Positions 17,926 to 21,084 of a stretch of 21,084 nt of DNA are shown here, one piece after another. A program made the translations under genes and the position numbers. This stretch comes from Nemertoderma westbladi (Eukaryota > Xenacoelomorpha > Nemertodermatida > Nemertodermatidae), in contig JAUCBJ010002576.1 in assembly GCA_032718475.1 (NCBI GenBank), positions 1 to 21,084 of the forward strand, written 5' to 3'. The stretch's first letter is position 1, and every line of letters begins with the position of its first letter. Below the pieces are notes generated by a model, which saw nothing but the letters and a program-made list of their open reading frames with translations, searched no databases and was not told the origin of the DNA.

Positions 17926-19916
17926 AGTTCACCACCATGGGCGATCTTCCACATTAAACCATTACACTCTGTTTCCTAAAGGAATGCATGTTCATCACCA
18001 TGGGTGATCTTCCACAGTAAACCCTTCCACTCTGGTTCCTAAAGGAATGCTGGAATGCCTGTTCACCACCATGGGTGATCTTCCACAGTAAACCCTTCCA
18101 CTCTGTTTCCTAAAGGAATGCCTGTTCACCACCATGGGCGATCTTCCACATTAAACCATTACACTCTGTTTCCTAAAGGAATGCATGTTCATCACCATGG
18201 GTGATCTTCCACAGTAAACCCTTCCACTCTGGTTCCTAAAGGAATGCCTGTTCACCACCATGGGTGATCTTCCACAGAAAACCCTTCCACTCTGGTTCCT
18301 AAAGGAATGCTGGAATGCCTGATCACCACCATGGGTGATCTTCCACAGTAAAACCTTCCACTCTGGTTCCTATAGGAATCCCTGTTCACATCCATGGGTG
18401 ATCTGATCTTCCACATTAATCCCTTCCACTCTGTTTCCTAAAGGAATGCTGGTTCACCACCATGGGTGATCTTCCACATTAAACCATTCCACTCTGTTTT
18501 CTAAAGCAATGCCTGTTCACCACCATTGGTGATCTTCCACAGTAAACCCTTCCACTCTGTTTCCTAAAGAATTGCCTGTTCACCACCATGGGTGATCTTC
18601 CACAGTAAACCCTTCCACTCTGTATCCTAAAGGAATGCCTGTTCACCACCATGGGTGATCTTGCACAGTAAAGTCTTCCACTCCGTTTCCTAAAGGAATG
18701 CCTGTTCACCACCATGGGCGATCTTCCACATTAAACCATTACACTCTGTTTCCTAAAGGAATGCATGTTCATCACCATGGGTGATCTTCCACAGTAAACC
18801 CTTCCATTCTGGTTCCTAAAGGAATGCTGGAATGCCTGTTCACCACCATGGGTGATCTTCCATAGTAAACCCTTCCACTCTGTTTCCTAAAGGAATGCCG
18901 AATGCCTGTTCACCACCATGGGCGATCTTCCACATTAAACCATTACACTATGTTTCCTAAAGGAATGTATGTTCACCACTATGGGTGATCTTCCACAGTA
19001 AACCCTTCCACTCTGTTTCCTAAAGGAATGCTGGTTCACCACCATGGGTGATCTTCACATTAAACCATTCCACTCTGTTTTCTAAAGCAATGCCTGTTCA
19101 CCACCATTGGTGATCTTCCACAGTAAACCCTTCCACTCTGTTTCCTAAAGAATTGCCTGTTCACCACCATGGGTGATCTTCCACAGTAAACCATTCCACT
19201 CTGTATCCTAAAGGATGCCTGTTCACCACCATGGGTGATCTTCCACAGTAAACCCTTCCACTCTGTATCCCAAAGGAATGCCTGTTCACCACCATGGGCG
19301 ATCTTCCACATTAAACCATTACACTCTGTTTCCTAAAGGAATGCATGTTCATCACCATGGGTGATCTTCCACAGTAAACCCTTCCACTCTGGTTCCTAAA
19401 GAAATGCTGGAATGCCTGTTCACCACCATGGGTGATCTTCCACAGTAAACCCTTCCACTCTGTTTCCTAAAGGAATGCCTGTTCACCACCATGGGCGATC
19501 TTCCACATTAAACCATTACACTATGTTTCCTAAAGGAATGTCTGTTCACCACTATGGGTGATCTTCCACAGTAAAACCTTCCACTCTGGTTCCTATAGGA
19601 ATCCCTGTTCACCACCAAGGGTGATCTGATCTTCCACATTAAACCCTTCCACTCTGTTTCCTAAAGCAATGCCTGTTCACCACCATTGGTGATATTCCAC
19701 AGTAAACCCTTCCACTCTGTTTCCTAAAGAAATGCCTGTTCACCACCATGAGTGATCTTCCACAGTAAAACCTACCTCTCTGTTTCTTAAAGGAATCTCT
19801 GTTCACCACTATGGTTGATCTTCCACAGTAAAATCTTCCACTCTGGTTCCTATAGGAATGCCTGTTCACCACCATGGGTGATCAGTCACAGTAAACCCTT
19901 CCACTATATTTCCCAA
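17926..19916. repeat. 63-bp minisatellite, ~31 units, higher-order structure
   Basis: The unit begins TTCACCACCATGGGTGATCT, continues TCCACAGTAAACCC and TTCCACTCTGT, and ends TCCTAAAGGAATGCCTG, totalling 63 bp. Variants are ordered: a GGGCGATCTTCCACATTAAA type starts at 17939, 18136, 18716, 18920, 19296 and 19493 (steps 197, 580, 204, 376, 197). Several units carry an 8-bp insertion (TGGAATGC). This shows block-wise duplication. Because 63 is a multiple of three, the minus strand shows open runs of a 21-residue repeat (MVVNRHSFRKQSGRVYCG...), but insertions break the frame and there is no gene context. Confidence 0.95.
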
Positions 19917-20004
19917 GTTGCCTTGGTTCCCATTTACCGACCAATCAATGATGAAAGCCCGGGTTGGGCTAGGCTGCAGCATTTAAAGTAGAGTGCCCAA
20001 ATAG

Positions 20005-20080
20005 TGCTGCCCCCATCTAGGGATCGAACCAGGGCTTCCTGAATGGAAGCCCAGGAATGCAACCACTAGATCAAGCTGCT
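20005..20080 (-). repeat. tRNA-derived SINE-like segment
   Basis: Read on the minus strand it has an A-box-like TTGATCTAGTGGTTGC and a B box GGTTCGATCCC (20022-20032), spaced as in a tRNA. An anticodon-arm-like hairpin has 8 perfect pairs (GGGCTTCC/GGAAGCCC, 20032-20052). The T stem has only about three good pairs and the acceptor arms do not pair well, so this is a tRNA-like SINE head rather than a functional tRNA. Sequence leftwards to about 19917 may be the SINE body. Confidence 0.6.
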
Positions 20081-20465
20081 TATTAGTTATAGTAATTAGT
20101 TACTAATTATTATTTAATATATAGGCCCATGACTTAAAGAAATTATTATTAATTCATCTCCTAGAATTAATAACTGCCAATCCTTTAAATGTTCAATGAG
20201 TAAAATAAATATTTTATAATTTTGAAAAAATATTTATAGTTATCGAAAATCATCAATAATTAATAGAAAATATCAGATAATCGATTGAAACATTTTATTA
20301 TTTTTGCATGAAATTTTTTATATTAAAATCTAAATAAAAATTCGTCCCCTTTACCCCCACCAAGGCTACAGGGGTTCTGCCCCCCGGAAACCGCTGGGGC
20401 AGCGCCCTTAGACGAGACCAAAAGATAAACTTCACAAATTGTGCGCACCATAGAAATTAAATTCC
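20081..20465. other. 3' part of hAT-like element, non-coding
   Basis: AT-rich to about 20335, then GC-rich (CCCCCACCAAGG, CTGCCCCCCGGAAACC, CGCTGGGGCAGCGCCC) before the terminus. The last of these is a short palindrome. No reading frame is supported. Confidence 0.4.
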
Positions 20466-20479
20466 TGGATCCGCCCCTG

Positions 20480-20487
20480 GCGTATGT
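20480..20487. repeat. Right 8-bp target-site duplication
   Basis: GCGTATGT directly follows the CCCCTG terminus and matches the left TCGTATGT in seven of eight bases. Confidence 0.65.
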
Positions 20488-21084
20488 AACCAACTACATT
20501 GCCCTCTATAGCGAAATTCCGGGGTCTTTATGTGCTTTTCCTATCTTCTTTTTTGTTTTTGTTTTTGTCTTCGGTTTTCTGTTTCTTGTTTTTTTCCTAA
20601 TCTGTAAAAATTCCCCGGCAACCCCTCACCTTAACCCTATAAAACCCGGGGGGGGGTTCAATATGAGCCCCCCCATGGTTTTTTTATTATAATTCTGAAA
20701 CAAACGTACAGTAGTTGGGAATCTGAAATTTTATGACTTTTCGTTAAAATCTATTGTCTTCGTAGTAGTGAAAATCGTTTTCAAAAATATTGGGTAATTT
20801 TCGAGTTATATCATATATAGAACATGCTGCTTCTAGTGTTGGTCTTTTTATTAACTCCCGAAAGACCAAAATTTTGACAGTTAACTTTGAAAGTCCTCAG
20901 CAAGTCTCTGATCGGATGAGCATAAGCTCAAAGGATGGTATTACATAATGAATTTATTAATTAATCAATATATATATAAGGCCGTTTAATAAAATAGGTT
21001 TAAAAGTTAACAACTGGTTGGTGTGCTAAAGGTCACAGAGAAGTACACCGTCTCCCTTAATACATACAACAAGCATATTTGGCT
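20488..21084. other. Non-coding end of window
   Basis: It contains a T-rich tract (about 20546-20600) with TTTTTGTTTTTG runs, then ACCCGGGGGGGG and AGCCCCCCC near 20645-20680. An 83-codon frame from 20441 is a product of the T-rich tract. Nothing else is recognised up to the window end. Confidence 0.4.

Larger units (their letters stand above)
17683..20479. mobile_element. hAT-like non-autonomous element carrying a minisatellite
   Basis: The left terminus is CAGGCGCGGATCCA (17683-17696). The right terminus, read inward on the minus strand, is CAGGGGCGGATCCA (20466-20479), so 13 of 14 bases match. An 8-bp duplication with one mismatch flanks it. CAGGG-type termini with 8-bp duplications fit the hAT superfamily. 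The 2.8-kb interior has no transposase. It consists of AT-rich subterminal DNA, the 63-bp array, a tRNA-like segment and a GC-rich 3' part. GCRCACCATAGA occurs in the same orientation near both ends (17718 and 20447). Confidence 0.7.

Noticed and set aside
18479-18715. Minus-strand frames of 78-83 residues in the 63-bp array as a repeat protein gene
   Set aside because: They arise because the unit length is a multiple of three. 8-bp insertions break the frame, and there is no conserved flanking gene structure.
20005-20080. Functional tRNA gene
   Set aside because: The T stem and acceptor stem do not pair properly; only the boxes and one hairpin are preserved.
20441-20692. Plus-strand 83-residue hydrophobic frame as a membrane protein
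   Set aside because: It is produced by the T-rich tract (F, V, L codons) and starts inside the hAT-like terminus.

Overview
This is about 21 kb of AT-rich, intron-bearing animal DNA, probably from a marine invertebrate. The evidence is an RTE/BovB-type LINE, a BEL/Pao-type LTR element, a hAT-like TIR element, long minisatellites, and one spliced exon resembling the Cys-rich modules of the PCSK9 C-terminal domain. I cannot name a species. Nothing looks prokaryotic: there are no operons and no ribosome-binding sites.

Layout. 1-2.3 kb: dispersed and tandem non-coding repeats, including a three-copy family and a 24-nt poly-C run. 2.4-4.1 kb (minus): an internally deleted, mutated RTE-type LINE (endonuclease, linker, piece of reverse transcriptase), with an unrecognised charged reading frame abutting its broken 3' side. 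4.1-6.0 kb: a small foldback element, an (ATT)n tract, a locally repeated hairpin motif and a 116-bp tandem repeat. 6.1-7.0 kb: a 44-bp minisatellite of about 21 copies whose units carry alternating inverted arms.

7.6-16.3 kb: a nested transposon complex. Two ~470-520-bp direct repeats (the right one with TG...CA ends) look like LTRs of a minus-strand element. Between them lie, in minus-strand order, a degenerate BEL/Pao RT-RNase H and then a degenerate reading frame with three CCHC-like zinc knuckles and a basic tail. That second frame sits where an integrase would be expected. A nearly complete plus-strand RTE-type LINE (about 11.9-15.5 kb) lies between this pol and the right LTR. It has all recognisable endonuclease and RT catalytic residues but is broken between the two domains.

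16.7-17.0 kb holds the only convincing host coding sequence, a 302-nt internal exon on the plus strand. 17.68-20.48 kb is an apparent hAT-like non-autonomous element (CAGG... TIRs and an 8-bp target duplication with one mismatch). It contains a ~2-kb minisatellite of 63-bp units with higher-order structure, and a tRNA-derived SINE-like segment. The last 600 bp shows no gene.

Functionally the window is an intron or intergenic interval of a host gene that has become a graveyard of nested transposons. No transposon here looks autonomous as it stands.
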